This document shows positions 30,827 through 40,164 of a stretch of 64,000 nucleotides of DNA, piece by piece; the first letter of the stretch is position 1; each line of letters begins with the position of its first letter. The translations under genes were made by a program, and so were the position numbers. The notes below the pieces were generated by a model. It searched no databases, had not been told where the DNA came from, and was given only the letters and a program-made list of their open reading frames with translations. The stretch covers positions 186,001 through 250,000 of the forward strand of contig NZ_JACHWU010000001.1 of NCBI RefSeq assembly GCF_014191605.1, written 5' to 3'. This stretch comes from Prauserella isguenensis. GTDB lineage: Bacteria; Actinomycetota; Actinomycetes; Mycobacteriales; Pseudonocardiaceae.

Positions 30827-30874
30827 TGCCCGTCGACGTCACTGCCCCTCGACGTCACTACCCCTCGGCGTCAC
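30827..30874. repeat. Three 16-bp tandem repeats
   Basis: TGCCCGTCGACGTCAC followed by two near copies (30843-30858, 30859-30874) with 1-3 changes. Intergenic, between tRNA-Thr and the end of the EAL-domain gene. Confidence 0.8.
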
Positions 30875-30894
30875 CCAGCAGGATCCGTCGACCT

Positions 30895-33666
30895 TCAGGT
30901 CAGCAGCGTCAGCACCGTCTCGTCGCGGTTGCCCGCCGAACGGGCCGTGCGGGCCAGCAGCCACGCCTCGAGCCGGTCCTCGGCCAGTGGCCGCGAGATG
31001 AGGTAACCCTGCGCGACGTCACATCCCATGGCTTCGAGCTGGTCGCGGGACGAGTCGTCCTCCACGCCCTCGGCGACGACGGACAGTCCGAGCGAGTGGC
31101 CGAGTTCGACGATGGAGCGCACGACGGCGAGGTCGCCGAGATCGGTGCTCATGCCGAACACGAAGCTCTTGTCGATCTTCACCTGGTCGACGGGCAGTCG
31201 GCGCAGGTAGGCCAGCGACGAGTACCCGGTGCCGAAGTCGTCGACGGCGAGTTCGATGCCGAGGTCGTGCAGTTCGCCCAGGATCGGCAGGGCCCGCTGC
31301 GGGTCGGCCATGACGGCGGACTCGGTGATCTCGAAGGTCAGCAGCCGCGCGGGGACGCCGTGGCGGGCCAGGGCGTCGGCGACCTGCTCGGCGAAGTCCT
31401 CGTCGGCGAGGCTGCGCACGGAGAGGTTGACCGCGACCGACATCTCCAGGCCCTCGTCGAGCCAGCGCCGCACCCGGTCGAGCGCCTGGTCGAGCACGAA
31501 CGACGTGAGAGCCCCGACCAGCCCGGTCGCCTCGACGGCGGGCACGAACTCATCGGGGTTGACCCGGCCGAACTCGGGATGCACCCAGCGCACGAGGGCT
31601 TCGACGCCGACGACGTTCTTGTCCGGCAACGACACCTTCGGCTGGTAGTGGACGCTGACCTGCCCGTCCTCCAGAGCCTGCCGGAACTGAGTGACCAGCT
31701 GGAACCGGCGGAGGAAGATCTGGCCCATGCTGGGGACGTAGCCGCGGACCTCCTCACCTCCGCGGGTGGCGCGCACGGCGACGTCGGCACGCTGCAGGAG
31801 CGCGTCGACGTCGGGCGGGTCGCCGTCGTCGCCGAGCACGTTGGTGCAGGCATAGCCGACCATGGCGTTGGCTTCGACGCTGAGCTTCTCGACCGGGTAG
31901 GGATCGGACGCCTCGGCGCGCACACGTTCGGCGACGGCGTGCGTCTCGTCGGCGGTGCGGTCGAGCAGCAGCGCCGCGAAGGACGCGCCTTCGAGGCGGG
32001 CGAGCGGCACCTCGGGGCCGAGCACGTCGCGGATCCGCCTGCCCGCGGCGACGACCATGCGGTCGGCCCAGGCGTAGCCGAGCGCGTCGCTGACCGTGGA
32101 GTACAGGTCGAGGTCGACGCGCAGGACGACGGCCCCGACATGCGGGTTGGCCTGCGAGAGCGCACAGGAGTCGCCGGTGCGTTCCGCGAGCGGTTCGGCG
32201 GCGATCTGGCGGAATCCCGGCCGGTTGAGCAGTCCGGTGAGCGGATCGTGGTACGCGTCGTGGCGCAGCGTGGCCAGCAGTCGCCGGTTGTCGAGCGCGG
32301 TGGCGAGATGGCTGGCCATCGTGCCGAGGAGCTGCACGTCGTACTTGCCGAAGCCCCGCCAGCGCGACAGCCGGTCGTGCGCCTCGACGAGACCGAGGAG
32401 CTGGTTGCCGCTGCGCAGCGGCACGACGAGGGCTTCCTGGGCACCACGCGCACCGAGAGCGGCCCTGACGGCGACGTTGCCGTCGGTGAGGCGGAAGTGC
32501 CGCACGTTGGCGCCGGGCAGCCGCAACAGCGGGTCGTCGGGGCGGAGCTGTTCGTCGGGCAACTCGCCGCCGACGACGAGGACGTGCATGGGCTCGTCGG
32601 GTTCGAGGCGCAGCCGCAGCACGACGCGCCCCGCGGCGAGCTGGTCCTTGATGCGCTCGGCGATGCTGTGCCACTCGTCGAGGTCCAGGCCTGTTTCCAG
32701 CTCGCCGGCCTTGCCGGCGGGCTGGGCGGCGACCTGGTGGTCGGAACGGGCGACCATCAGGCTGACGTCGAACAGCGCCTCCATGTCGCGCTGTTCGCGG
32801 AGCAGGTCGGAGTAGGCCCAGTACAGCGCGACGAGGCCGATGCTGACGGCGACGACGATCGGCCACGCGCCGGGCGTGCCCTCGATGACGAGGTAGCCGG
32901 TCAGGCCTGCGGAGGCGTTGACGAAGCCGACGACGAGGATGCGCGCGGCGAGCCGGACGACGGTGCCGATCTGCATGCGCCGCCGCAGCACGCGCACCGC
33001 GGCCATCGCCAGGATCGTGCTCGCCAGCGGCGCGGCGAGGGTGCCCGCGAGCGCGGCGGGCCAGGGCATGCCGCCGGGTTGGCCGAGCGCCGCCGCGACG
33101 ACTCCCGCGACGGCGAAGGCACTGGTGACCTCGATGAGGAACGCGCCCGCGTTGTACAGCACGCGCCCGGTGACGCGGCGCGCGAGCAGGGTCGTCACAC
33201 CCGCGACGACGTGCGCGGCCAGCACCACCTCGAACGGCGCGACGAAGAAGCCTATGACCAGCGGTATCTCGGTGAAGGAGATCGTCCAGGAGATGCCGCT
33301 GCGCACGTCGACGTTGACGCCGAGCTGTTCGGCCGCCAGGAACGACACGGCCAGCAGCGGGCCGATCCACCACAGGTGCACCGAGCCCTCGAACGGCCGC
33401 CACTGGGCGACGGAGACGGCACCGAGCACGCCGACGGCGAGCACGAACGCGGTGTAGAGACGGAACCGGAACTCGTCGCCGCGCGTCGCAGTAGCGGTCG
33501 CCGAAGTTTCGGAACGGGGGTTCTCACCGTGATCGGGCGGCTCCGCCGAGCCCGGCCCTTCGACAACGCCGGATCGGTCCATGGAGCCCGGTTCGCCTGC
33601 GGCGGGTCCGGCGGACTCGCCTGCCTGCGCGCTCGACCCCGCGGGCGCGCGGCGTGCCTGGCTCAT
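30895..33666 (-). CDS. Membrane-bound cyclic di-GMP phosphodiesterase with degenerate GGDEF domain
   Basis: 923 residues from the ATG at 33666 (MSQARRAPAG; AAGG upstream). Order: disordered N-terminus, about 8 membrane segments (residues 70-310), a GAF-like sensor region, a GGDEF domain and a C-terminal EAL domain. The GGDEF active-site loop reads LEGASF instead of GGDEF, so cyclase activity is unlikely. The EAL domain keeps its signature (VEALVRW), Asn of VNLS, Glu of EITES, DDFGTGYSS, VKIDKSF and EGVE. Predicted c-di-GMP hydrolase with a membrane sensor; the GGDEF remnant may bind GTP. Confidence 0.92.
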   Translation of the reverse strand: MSQARRAPAGSSAQAGESAGPAAGEPGSMDRSGVVEGPGSAEPPDHGENPRSETSATATATRGDEFRFRLYTAFVLAVGVLGAVSVAQWRPFEGSVHLWWIGPLLAVSFLAAEQLGVNVDVRSGISWTISFTEIPLVIGFFVAPFEVVLAAHVVAGVTTLLARRVTGRVLYNAGAFLIEVTSAFAVAGVVAAALGQPGGMPWPAALAGTLAAPLASTILAMAAVRVLRRRMQIGTVVRLAARILVVGFVNASAGLTGYLVIEGTPGAWPIVVAVSIGLVALYWAYSDLLREQRDMEALFDVSLMVARSDHQVAAQPAGKAGELETGLDLDEWHSIAERIKDQLAAGRVVLRLRLEPDEPMHVLVVGGELPDEQLRPDDPLLRLPGANVRHFRLTDGNVAVRAALGARGAQEALVVPLRSGNQLLGLVEAHDRLSRWRGFGKYDVQLLGTMASHLATALDNRRLLATLRHDAYHDPLTGLLNRPGFRQIAAEPLAERTGDSCALSQANPHVGAVVLRVDLDLYSTVSDALGYAWADRMVVAAGRRIRDVLGPEVPLARLEGASFAALLLDRTADETHAVAERVRAEASDPYPVEKLSVEANAMVGYACTNVLGDDGDPPDVDALLQRADVAVRATRGGEEVRGYVPSMGQIFLRRFQLVTQFRQALEDGQVSVHYQPKVSLPDKNVVGVEALVRWVHPEFGRVNPDEFVPAVEATGLVGALTSFVLDQALDRVRRWLDEGLEMSVAVNLSVRSLADEDFAEQVADALARHGVPARLLTFEITESAVMADPQRALPILGELHDLGIELAVDDFGTGYSSLAYLRRLPVDQVKIDKSFVFGMSTDLGDLAVVRSIVELGHSLGLSVVAEGVEDDSSRDQLEAMGCDVAQGYLISRPLAEDRLEAWLLARTARSAGNRDETVLTLLT

Positions 33667-33789
33667 GCCACCTTCCCCTTCCGTAACCATCGCGCGGGTC
33701 ACTCGTCGGCCGTAGGCCCCGGCGCGGACCGGTAACTGCCCGCGAACGAGGCATAAACCGTACCCCGCACGACGGACAAAGCATCTGAT

Positions 33790-33808
33790 TTGACCACCGT
33801 CAGGTCAA
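33790..33808. promoter_or_regulatory. Inverted repeat upstream of the EAL gene
   Basis: TTGACC/GGTCAA arms around 7 nt, in the 320-nt divergent gap between the EAL gene and the GNAT gene. A candidate operator. The rest of the gap (33667-33986) is comparatively A/T-rich and holds no gene that I can support. Confidence 0.4.
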
Positions 33809-33986
33809 CTCGCCGTGAGCCCGACATGAACGTAAGGCTTCGTTAACCGCATGCGAGTGATACCGCATCGCAGTCGATCGCGGCCAGTAGCAGTCGGCAG
33901 TCACTCATTGGATGTCATGATGAGCACTCGGTGAGATACGCCATAGCCGACGGTCGATCACATCGATGCCGACAGCGAGGTGGGAC

Positions 33987-35006
33987 ATGCAGGCGCAGGG
34001 GACCCGCGACTCCCGAACCGGTCGCGACCCGAAGCACGACAGTGGGGCCAGATCCGACCGCGGGAGCGCCGACCGCGACACCGCCGTCCTCGATGCGTAC
34101 GCCGAACGGATGGCGGCCGAGGACGCGATGCTCCCCACGTTCACGAACCCGTCCGCGTCCGCGTCGGCCGTGCTGCGCACCCGCGACGGCGTGGCGTTCG
34201 CGGGCCGGTCCGCGGTCGCCCCCGGCTCGATGGGCTCGCTGTGGCGCCCGCTGGTCGAGTACCGCCTGGACCTGCGGGTGGCGGGAAGCGACCCGGCCGC
34301 AGCCGTTGACGGTCTGCTGTGCCGCTGGGAGGACCAGCTCGCGGAGGCCGTCTCCTACGACGAGGGCTACGGGTGGGACTGCGCCGCCGTGGTCACGCGT
34401 CCGAGCAGGGACACGTCGGGGGCGACGGCGTTGCTGCGCCGCGGCTTCACCGCCACCCGGGTGCTCGCGGTGCGGCCGGCCAATCGGCTCGGCTCGGGCC
34501 CGCCCGCCGTCCCGGGCGTGCGCATCCGCGAGGCCGTCGAGAACGACCTTCCGACCCTGACGAGGATGCGTGCCGAACTGCACGCCTACGACGCGCAGTT
34601 CGGCGTCGTCACCCCGCGCGCGGATGCACTCGAGCGGCTCACCGAGGACGCCCGCGCCCAGCTCGCGGCCGACACGCCGGTACCGCAACTGTGGGTGGCC
34701 GAGCTGTACGGCAGGCCGCTCGGATTCCTCGAGGTCGAACTGCCGCCGCGGGCGAACTGGGTCGGCGGCTACGTCAACGCGGAGCGGGTCGGTTACCTGG
34801 CGTCGTTGCACGTCGCCGAGGAAGCGCGCAGCAGCGGTGTCGGGTCCGCCCTCGTCGCCCACGCGCACCAGCTGTTCGACTCCGAGGACATCGAGGCCGT
34901 GCTGCTCCACCACGCGCTGGAGAGCCCGCGGTCGACGCCGTTCTGGTACGCCCACGGCTACCGTCCGCTCTGGACGTCCTGGTACCGGCGCCCCGCCGTG
35001 GGCTGA
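33987..35006 (+). CDS. GNAT-family N-acetyltransferase
   Basis: 339 residues from the ATG at 33987, chosen because GAGGTGGG precedes it; an ATG 21 nt upstream is possible. The C-terminal half (from about residue 175, VRIREAVENDLPTLTRMRAE) is a GNAT domain with the acetyl-CoA loop region ASLHVAEEARSSGVGSALV. The N-terminal half looks like a degenerate second acetyltransferase-type domain. Substrate unknown. The stop codon lies in the first of three 15-bp tandem repeats, and the frame stays open for 85 codons beyond it. Confidence 0.85.
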   Translation: MQAQGTRDSRTGRDPKHDSGARSDRGSADRDTAVLDAYAERMAAEDAMLPTFTNPSASASAVLRTRDGVAFAGRSAVAPGSMGSLWRPLVEYRLDLRVAGSDPAAAVDGLLCRWEDQLAEAVSYDEGYGWDCAAVVTRPSRDTSGATALLRRGFTATRVLAVRPANRLGSGPPAVPGVRIREAVENDLPTLTRMRAELHAYDAQFGVVTPRADALERLTEDARAQLAADTPVPQLWVAELYGRPLGFLEVELPPRANWVGGYVNAERVGYLASLHVAEEARSSGVGSALVAHAHQLFDSEDIEAVLLHHALESPRSTPFWYAHGYRPLWTSWYRRPAVG

Positions 35007-35040
35007 CCGGCCGTGGGCCGACCGGCCGTAGGCCGACCGG
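34996..35040. repeat. Three 15-bp tandem repeats across the GNAT stop codon
   Basis: CCGTGGGCTGACCGG, CCGTGGGCCGACCGG, CCGTAGGCCGACCGG. The TGA stop exists only because the first copy has T where the others have C (CGA). Confidence 0.85.
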
Positions 35041-35130
35041 CCGCGCGTCCACTCGGTCGGAGCTCACCGACGCTCCGATGTCTTGCAGATGCCTTGCACC
35101 CGGCACCGCGTGTCCTGCACTCGAGCAACC

Positions 35131-35214
35131 GTGTTGCGCTCTCCGGGGCCCGTGTTGCGCTCTCCGGTGCCCGTGTCGTGGTCTCCGGGGGCGGTGTTGC
35201 GGTCTCCGGGGCGC
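35131..35214 (+). repeat. 21-bp GTGTTGC repeat cluster A (4 units)
   Basis: Cores start at 35131, 35152, 35173 (degenerate) and 35194, exactly 21 bp apart. Each unit reads about GTGTTGCGCTCTCCGGGGCC. In sense orientation, 125 bp downstream of the GNAT stop and in frame with it. The 350-nt gap 35007-35356 also holds an 8-bp triplication GTGACGAA at 35250-35273. Confidence 0.9.
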
Positions 35215-35356
35215 TGCACGTGGTCCACCACAGCCGTGGAGCCGTGGCGGTGACGAAGTGACGAAGTGACGAAGTGCTGCGATCACGGCCGCGCGCCCCT
35301 ACGGTCAACGGGGGACCGTCCCCGCCGCAGGTGAACATGCTGGTGGAGGTGCCACC

Positions 35357-37156
35357 GTGACCACGCACTCGGTTACGCCCCCGACCGATGTGACGCCGAC
35401 TCGGATCTCCGGCAACGAGCCGCCGCCGCGTAGGCGCGGGCTGCGCATGCTCAGCCTCGCGCGGACGACGGACCACAAGGTCGTCGGCATGATGTACATG
35501 GCCACGTCGTTGGCGTTCTTCATGATCGGCGGCCTGATGGCGCTGCTCATGCGCGGCGAACTGGCGCGGCCGGGTCAGCAGTTCCTGTCGCCGGAACAGT
35601 ACAACCAGCTGTTCACGATGCACGGCACGATCATGCTCCTGCTGTACGCGACTCCGGTGGTGTTCGCGTTCGCCAACCTCGTGCTTCCGCTGCAGATCGG
35701 CTCCCCCGACGTGGCGTTCCCCCGGTTGAACGCGTTCTCGTACTGGCTGTTCCTGTTCGGCGGGCTGATGGTGTTGAGCTCGCTCGTCAACCCCGCGGGC
35801 GCCGCGGACTTCGGCTGGACTGCCTACGCCCCGTTGTCGCGCGCCCAGTTCTCCGTGGGCGTCGGCGGCGACCTGTGGATCATGGGACTGGTCGTGTCCG
35901 GTCTGGGCACGATCCTCGGCGCGGTCAACATGATCACGACGATCGTGTGCCTGCGCGCGCCCGGCATGACGATGTGGCGGATGTCCCTGTTCACCTGGAA
36001 CATCCTGTTCACGAGCGTCCTGGTGCTCGCGGCGTTCCCGATCCTGACCGCGGCGCTGCTCGGCTTGTTCGCCGACCGGGTGTTCGGAGCGCACGTGTTC
36101 GACCCCGAGAACGGCGGCGCGATCCTGTACCAGCACCTCTTCTGGTTCTTCGGCCATCCCGAGGTGTACATCGTGGCCCTGCCGTTCTTCGGCATCGTCA
36201 CCGAGATCATCCCCGTGTTCAGCAGGAAACCGCTGTTCGGCTACCGGCTGATGGTGCTGGCGACGATCGGCATCACGGCGTTGTCGTTCGCCGTGTGGGC
36301 GCACCACATGTTCGCCACCGGTGCGGTGCTGTTGCCGTTCTTCTCCTTCCTCACGTTCGCGATCGCCGTGCCGACGGGCATCAAGTTCTTCAACTGGATC
36401 GGCACGATGTGGAAGGGCCGCATCACGTTCGAATCGCCGATGCTGTGGTCGTTGGGCTTCATGGTGACGTTCCTGCTCGGCGGGCTCACCGGCGTGCTGC
36501 TCGCCGCACCTCCGGCCAACTTCCACGTGCACGACAGCTACTTCGTCGTCGCCCACTTCCACTACGTGCTGTTCGGGACGATCGTGTTCGCCACGTTCGC
36601 GGGGATCTACTTCTGGTTCCCGAAGTTCACCGGCCGGATGATGGACGAGAAGCTGGCCAAGCTGCACTTCTGGCTGACGTTCGTCGGCTTCCACACGACG
36701 TTCCTCGTGCAGCACTGGCTCGGCTCGGAGGGCATGCCGCGTCGCTATGTCGACTACCTGCCCAGCGACGGGTTCACCGCGCTCAACACCGTCTCGACCA
36801 TCGGCGCGTTCGTCCTCGGAGCGTCGATGTTGCCGTTCGTGTGGAACCTGATGCGCAGCTGGCGGTTCGGTGATCCCATCAAGGCCGACGACCCGTGGGG
36901 CCACGGCAACTCCCTCGAGTGGGCCACCACGTCCCCGCCGCCGCGGCACAACTTCCTCGAGCTGCCGCGCATCCGGTCCGAGCGGCCCGCGTTCGAGCTG
37001 CACTATCCGCACATGACCGAGCGGATGCACGCCGAGGGCCACATCACGTTCACCGGCAAGGCCAAACCGCACGGCGGCCCGCCGCAGCCGGCGTCGAAAC
37101 AGGCGACCGACGGACTGACGCCCGATTCGCAGGGACGGGATAAACCACCCGAGTGA
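35357..37156 (+). CDS. ctaD: Cytochrome c oxidase subunit I (aa3 type)
   Basis: 599 residues with a GTG start after GGAGGTGCCACC. The haem-copper core of the terminal oxidase, with about 12 membrane helices. Ligands are visible: His 89 in MHGTIM (haem a), the His-Tyr cross-link motif GHPEVY (about 265), the CuB pair HHMF (about 316) and HFHYVL (about 398). The extra C-terminal tail with charged residues is typical of actinobacteria. The other oxidase subunits are not adjacent, as is common for ctaD in this phylum. Confidence 0.97.
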   Translation: MTTHSVTPPTDVTPTRISGNEPPPRRRGLRMLSLARTTDHKVVGMMYMATSLAFFMIGGLMALLMRGELARPGQQFLSPEQYNQLFTMHGTIMLLLYATPVVFAFANLVLPLQIGSPDVAFPRLNAFSYWLFLFGGLMVLSSLVNPAGAADFGWTAYAPLSRAQFSVGVGGDLWIMGLVVSGLGTILGAVNMITTIVCLRAPGMTMWRMSLFTWNILFTSVLVLAAFPILTAALLGLFADRVFGAHVFDPENGGAILYQHLFWFFGHPEVYIVALPFFGIVTEIIPVFSRKPLFGYRLMVLATIGITALSFAVWAHHMFATGAVLLPFFSFLTFAIAVPTGIKFFNWIGTMWKGRITFESPMLWSLGFMVTFLLGGLTGVLLAAPPANFHVHDSYFVVAHFHYVLFGTIVFATFAGIYFWFPKFTGRMMDEKLAKLHFWLTFVGFHTTFLVQHWLGSEGMPRRYVDYLPSDGFTALNTVSTIGAFVLGASMLPFVWNLMRSWRFGDPIKADDPWGHGNSLEWATTSPPPRHNFLELPRIRSERPAFELHYPHMTERMHAEGHITFTGKAKPHGGPPQPASKQATDGLTPDSQGRDKPPE

Positions 37157-37271
37157 GGGAGGCGGCGCGGGCGGTCACACGGTCACCCGGTGCCGGTGGC
37201 GCACGGCCGGCCGCGGACGGCGTCCCCTCGGCCACGGTCGGCCGTCGGAGGTGCGTGTCAGACTCGGGGGC

Positions 37272-37757
37272 GTGAGTGAACGGCTGCAACGCGACAGGGA
37301 CTCGGACGGCAAGGCACGCAACGCGCGTCCGCGCGACGGCCTCGGCAGGCCGTTGCCGTACGGCTCGCCGGGCGTGGAACGCGCCCCCGAGGGTGTGGAA
37401 CGCACGCCGGACGCAACGGTTGCCGAGGCGCAGCAGCTGCTCGACGACGGCAAGCCGTTCCACGCCCACGAGGTGTTCGAGGACGCGTGGAAGTCGGGGC
37501 CGGACGCCGAGCGCGGGCTGTGGCGCGGGTTGGCACAGCTGGCCGTCGGACTGACGCATGCGGCGCGCGGCAACTTCACCGGCGCCGCGTCGCTGCTCAC
37601 CCGCGGCGCCGAGTCCATCGAACCGTTCTCCGGAGAGGCTCCCCACGGCATCGACGTGGCCGGATTGTGCGACTGGGCCGCGACGCTCGCCTCCGGCATG
37701 CCCGCCCGCACCGAACCGCCCGACGCCTCGACGGTCGCCCCACGCCTGCGCCCCTGA
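37272..37757 (+). CDS. DUF309-family protein
   Basis: 161 residues from the GTG at 37272 (product VSERLQRDRDSD); a start 21 nt earlier is possible. The DUF309 motif FHAHEVFEDAWK (about residues 66-77) and the helical GLWRGLAQLAVGLTHAARGN segment are clear. The His/Glu pattern suggests a metal site. Function unknown. It is 115 bp after ctaD and followed at once by a repeat cluster. Confidence 0.8.
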   Translation: MSERLQRDRDSDGKARNARPRDGLGRPLPYGSPGVERAPEGVERTPDATVAEAQQLLDDGKPFHAHEVFEDAWKSGPDAERGLWRGLAQLAVGLTHAARGNFTGAASLLTRGAESIEPFSGEAPHGIDVAGLCDWAATLASGMPARTEPPDASTVAPRLRP

Positions 37758-37769
37758 CCGCCGGCCGCC

Positions 37770-37875
37770 GTGTTGCGGGTTCCCGGGCCCGTGTTGCGGA
37801 TTCCGGGTCCCGTGTTGCGGATCCCCGGGACCGTGTTGCGGATCCCCGGGTCGCGTGTTGCGGGTTCCGGGTCGC
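37770..37875 (+). repeat. 21-bp GTGTTGC repeat cluster B (5 units)
   Basis: Cores at 37770, 37791, 37812, 37833 and 37855 (periods 21, 21, 21, 22). Consensus unit GTGTTGCGGATCCCCGGGAC. It begins 13 bp after the DUF309 stop, in sense orientation, between two convergent genes. Confidence 0.93.
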
Positions 37876-37905
37876 AGGCAGTGCGGCCGACCCGGCGTGC
37901 ATCTG

Positions 37906-38610
37906 TCAGGCCACGAGGCGCTGACGCAGCGCGGTGATGTCCGCGTCGTCGACGCCGCCGGCGCGCAGCAGGACTTCGACGTCGAGGGCGGCGTGCACGT
38001 CGAGGAACGACTTCCGCGGCGTCGTGCCGTGCCGGGCGAGCAGGTCGAGGATCTTCGGCTCGTCGTCCGGCCTGCCTAGCCGTGTCCACAACGGACGGAG
38101 GCGTGCGCGGCTGAGTTCGTAGTCGTCGGCGATCGCGGCACCGGGCACGCCGGCGAGGCTCAGCAGGACCAGCACCAGCAGGCCGGTGCGATCACGTCCG
38201 CTCGCGCAGTGCACGAGGACCCCACCCGGCCGGGCGTTCGCGACGGCGCGCACGGCGGTGACGACCAGGTCGGGGCGCTTGTCGAGCTGGTCGCGGTAGT
38301 ACAGCGGCGTGGCGTGCAGTCCGGTTTCGGCGTAATAGGTCCAGAAATCGTCGCCGACGGGGTCGAGCGGCGCATGCACGACGTCGATCCCCTCACCCGC
38401 ATGAGCGCCGGTCCGTTCGTCGTCGTTGCGCAGGTCGACGATGGTCCGCACGCCGTGCTCCCGGACAGCTCGCCAACCGGCCTCGGTCCACAGCCGCGGC
38501 TCCTCCGACCGCACGACGACGCCCCAACGGACTGCACGGCCGTCGGCTGTCGGCAGGCCGCCGAGATCGCGTGCGTTGTAGCTGCCTTCCCACCCCAGAT
38601 CTCGTCCCAT
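37906..38610 (-). CDS. Protein-tyrosine phosphatase (Y_phosphatase3 / MptpB-like)
   Basis: 234 residues starting MGRDLGWEGSYNARDLGG, the usual NxRDLGG beginning of this family. The catalytic P-loop HCASGRDRTG (Cys nucleophile and Arg) lies at about residues 136-145. A DDERTG segment and C-terminal helices follow. Probably cytosolic or secreted without a classical signal; the mycobacterial relative PtpB is a secreted tyrosine/lipid phosphatase. The upstream frame is open but consists of repeat sequence, so the ATG at 38610 is preferred. Confidence 0.9.
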   Translation of the reverse strand: MGRDLGWEGSYNARDLGGLPTADGRAVRWGVVVRSEEPRLWTEAGWRAVREHGVRTIVDLRNDDERTGAHAGEGIDVVHAPLDPVGDDFWTYYAETGLHATPLYYRDQLDKRPDLVVTAVRAVANARPGGVLVHCASGRDRTGLLVLVLLSLAGVPGAAIADDYELSRARLRPLWTRLGRPDDEPKILDLLARHGTTPRKSFLDVHAALDVEVLLRAGGVDDADITALRQRLVA

Positions 38611-38650
38611 ACGCGATGGACGCGTCGGCCGGCGCACACGTTGCACGCCG

Positions 38651-38713
38651 GCCGACGCGTGGTCGCAACACGAACCCCGGAACCCGCAACACGCGCCCCC
38701 GAACCCGCAACAC
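38651..38713 (-). repeat. 21-bp GTGTTGC repeat cluster C (3 units)
   Basis: Cores (as GCAACAC on the plus strand) at 38665, 38686 and 38707, exactly 21 bp apart. Reads in sense with, and 38 bp downstream of, the formaldehyde dehydrogenase gene; also immediately upstream of the phosphatase start. Confidence 0.9.
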
Positions 38714-38750
38714 GGGGGTTCCTGCGGGACGCGACGTGACGGTCCGTCTC

Positions 38751-39968
38751 TCAGGCCGCGGGGGCCATGCCGTGCGGGTCGATGACGAACTTGCGGGCCA
38801 CTCCGCTGTCGAATTCCTGGTATCCCTGCGGCGCATCGTCGAGCGAGATCGTCGTGGCGTTCACGGCCTTGGCGATGTCGGCCCTGCCGCTGAGGATCAT
38901 GTTCATCAGTTGGCGGTTGTACTTCTTCACCGGGCACTGGCCGGTGGTCATCGAGTGCGATTTCGCCCAGCCCAGCCCGATGCGCACGCCGAGCTGGCCG
39001 ACCTTGGCGTTCTCGTCGGCCGCGCCCGGGTCGCCGGTCACGTACAGCCCCGGGATGCCGAGTGACGCACCCGCCCTCGCGACGCTCATGACGTCGTTGA
39101 GCACGGTCGCCGGTTGTTCGCCCGCGTCCTTGCCGTGGCCGCGGGCCTCGAAGCCGACGGCGTCGACGGCGGCGTCCACTTCGGGTTCACCGGTGATCTG
39201 CTCGATCATGTCGGCCAACTTCGCGTCGGACCGCAGGTCGACCGTCTCGCAGCCGAAGCTTCGTGCCTGTTCGAGTCGCTCCGGGATCATGTCGCCGACG
39301 ATCACCGCCGACGCGCCGAGCAACTGTGCGGCGTGCGCGGCCGCCAACCCGACGGGCCCCGCTCCCGCGATGTAGGCGGTCGAGCCGGTGGTGACGCCCG
39401 CGGTGTAGGCGCCGTGATATCCGGTCGGGAAAATATCGGACAACATGGTCAGGTCGAGAATCTTTTCGAGCGCCTGATCACGGTCCGGGAATTTGAGCAG
39501 GTTGAAATCCGCGAACGGCACCATGACGTATTCCGCCTGACCGCCGATCCACCCGCCCATGTCGACGTACCCGTAGGCGGCACCAGGGCGAGCCGGATTC
39601 ACGTTGAGGCAGATTCCGGTCTTTCCCTCGTTGCACATCCGGCAACGGCCGCAGGCGATGTTGAACGGGACGGAGCAGATGTCTCCCTCCCGGACGAACA
39701 GCACGTCGTCGCCGGCTTCCACGACTTCGCCGGTGATCTCGTGACCGAGCGTCTGCCCGACCGGAGCCGTGGTGCGGCCGCGCACCATGTGCTGGTCGCT
39801 GCCGCAGATGTTGGTGGTGACGATCCGCAGAATCGCCGCGTGCGGCGCCTTTTTCTTGATTCCGATCCCGTCGACGACGGGACCCGGCAGTTCCAGTTTC
39901 GGGTAGTCGACGGATTCCACCGCGACCTCACCCGGACTCTTGTACACGACGACGCGATTGTCCGGCAT
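38751..39968 (-). CDS. fdhA: Glutathione-independent formaldehyde dehydrogenase (zinc alcohol dehydrogenase family)
   Basis: 405 residues, close to the Pseudomonas enzyme length. Oxidises formaldehyde to formate with tightly bound NAD, without added thiol. Catalytic zinc ligands Cys in NICGSD and His/Glu in GHEITG are present. The structural zinc loop CGRCRMCNEGKTGIC and the nucleotide-binding AGAGPVGLAAA follow. AAAGGGG precedes the ATG. A second, mycothiol-dependent formaldehyde enzyme lies 13 kb away. Related family members act on other alcohols or aldehydes, so the substrate is probable rather than certain. Confidence 0.88.
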   Translation of the reverse strand: MPDNRVVVYKSPGEVAVESVDYPKLELPGPVVDGIGIKKKAPHAAILRIVTTNICGSDQHMVRGRTTAPVGQTLGHEITGEVVEAGDDVLFVREGDICSVPFNIACGRCRMCNEGKTGICLNVNPARPGAAYGYVDMGGWIGGQAEYVMVPFADFNLLKFPDRDQALEKILDLTMLSDIFPTGYHGAYTAGVTTGSTAYIAGAGPVGLAAAHAAQLLGASAVIVGDMIPERLEQARSFGCETVDLRSDAKLADMIEQITGEPEVDAAVDAVGFEARGHGKDAGEQPATVLNDVMSVARAGASLGIPGLYVTGDPGAADENAKVGQLGVRIGLGWAKSHSMTTGQCPVKKYNRQLMNMILSGRADIAKAVNATTISLDDAPQGYQEFDSGVARKFVIDPHGMAPAA

Positions 39969-40164
39969 TGCGAAAACCCCTTTGTCTACTCACCGGGAAG
40001 GTGCGCGTATGCGCATAAATCAACCTAGCCGCGCACTCCGGTGATCACCACTCGGCGACCGGCCGCCCCCGCGGTGCACGAGAACAGCCCACGCGAGGCG
40101 GCACAGTCGCTCGGTGGCGCGGCCGTGCGGGGTGGGGCCGGGCGGCAGGTGGGCCGCGCGCCGG

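Noticed and set aside
31940-32010. Active diguanylate cyclase call for the membrane GGDEF-EAL protein
   Set aside because: The signature loop is LEGASF, lacking the residues needed for GTP condensation.
30826-33735. 969-codon plus-strand frame opposite the EAL gene
   Set aside because: Same shadow effect. The minus-strand product has recognisable EAL motifs and membrane segments.
35013-35261. Independent 82-codon gene downstream of GNAT
   Set aside because: It consists mostly of repeat units, is in frame with the GNAT gene and has no ribosome binding site of its own. Treated as repeat DNA or a readthrough extension.
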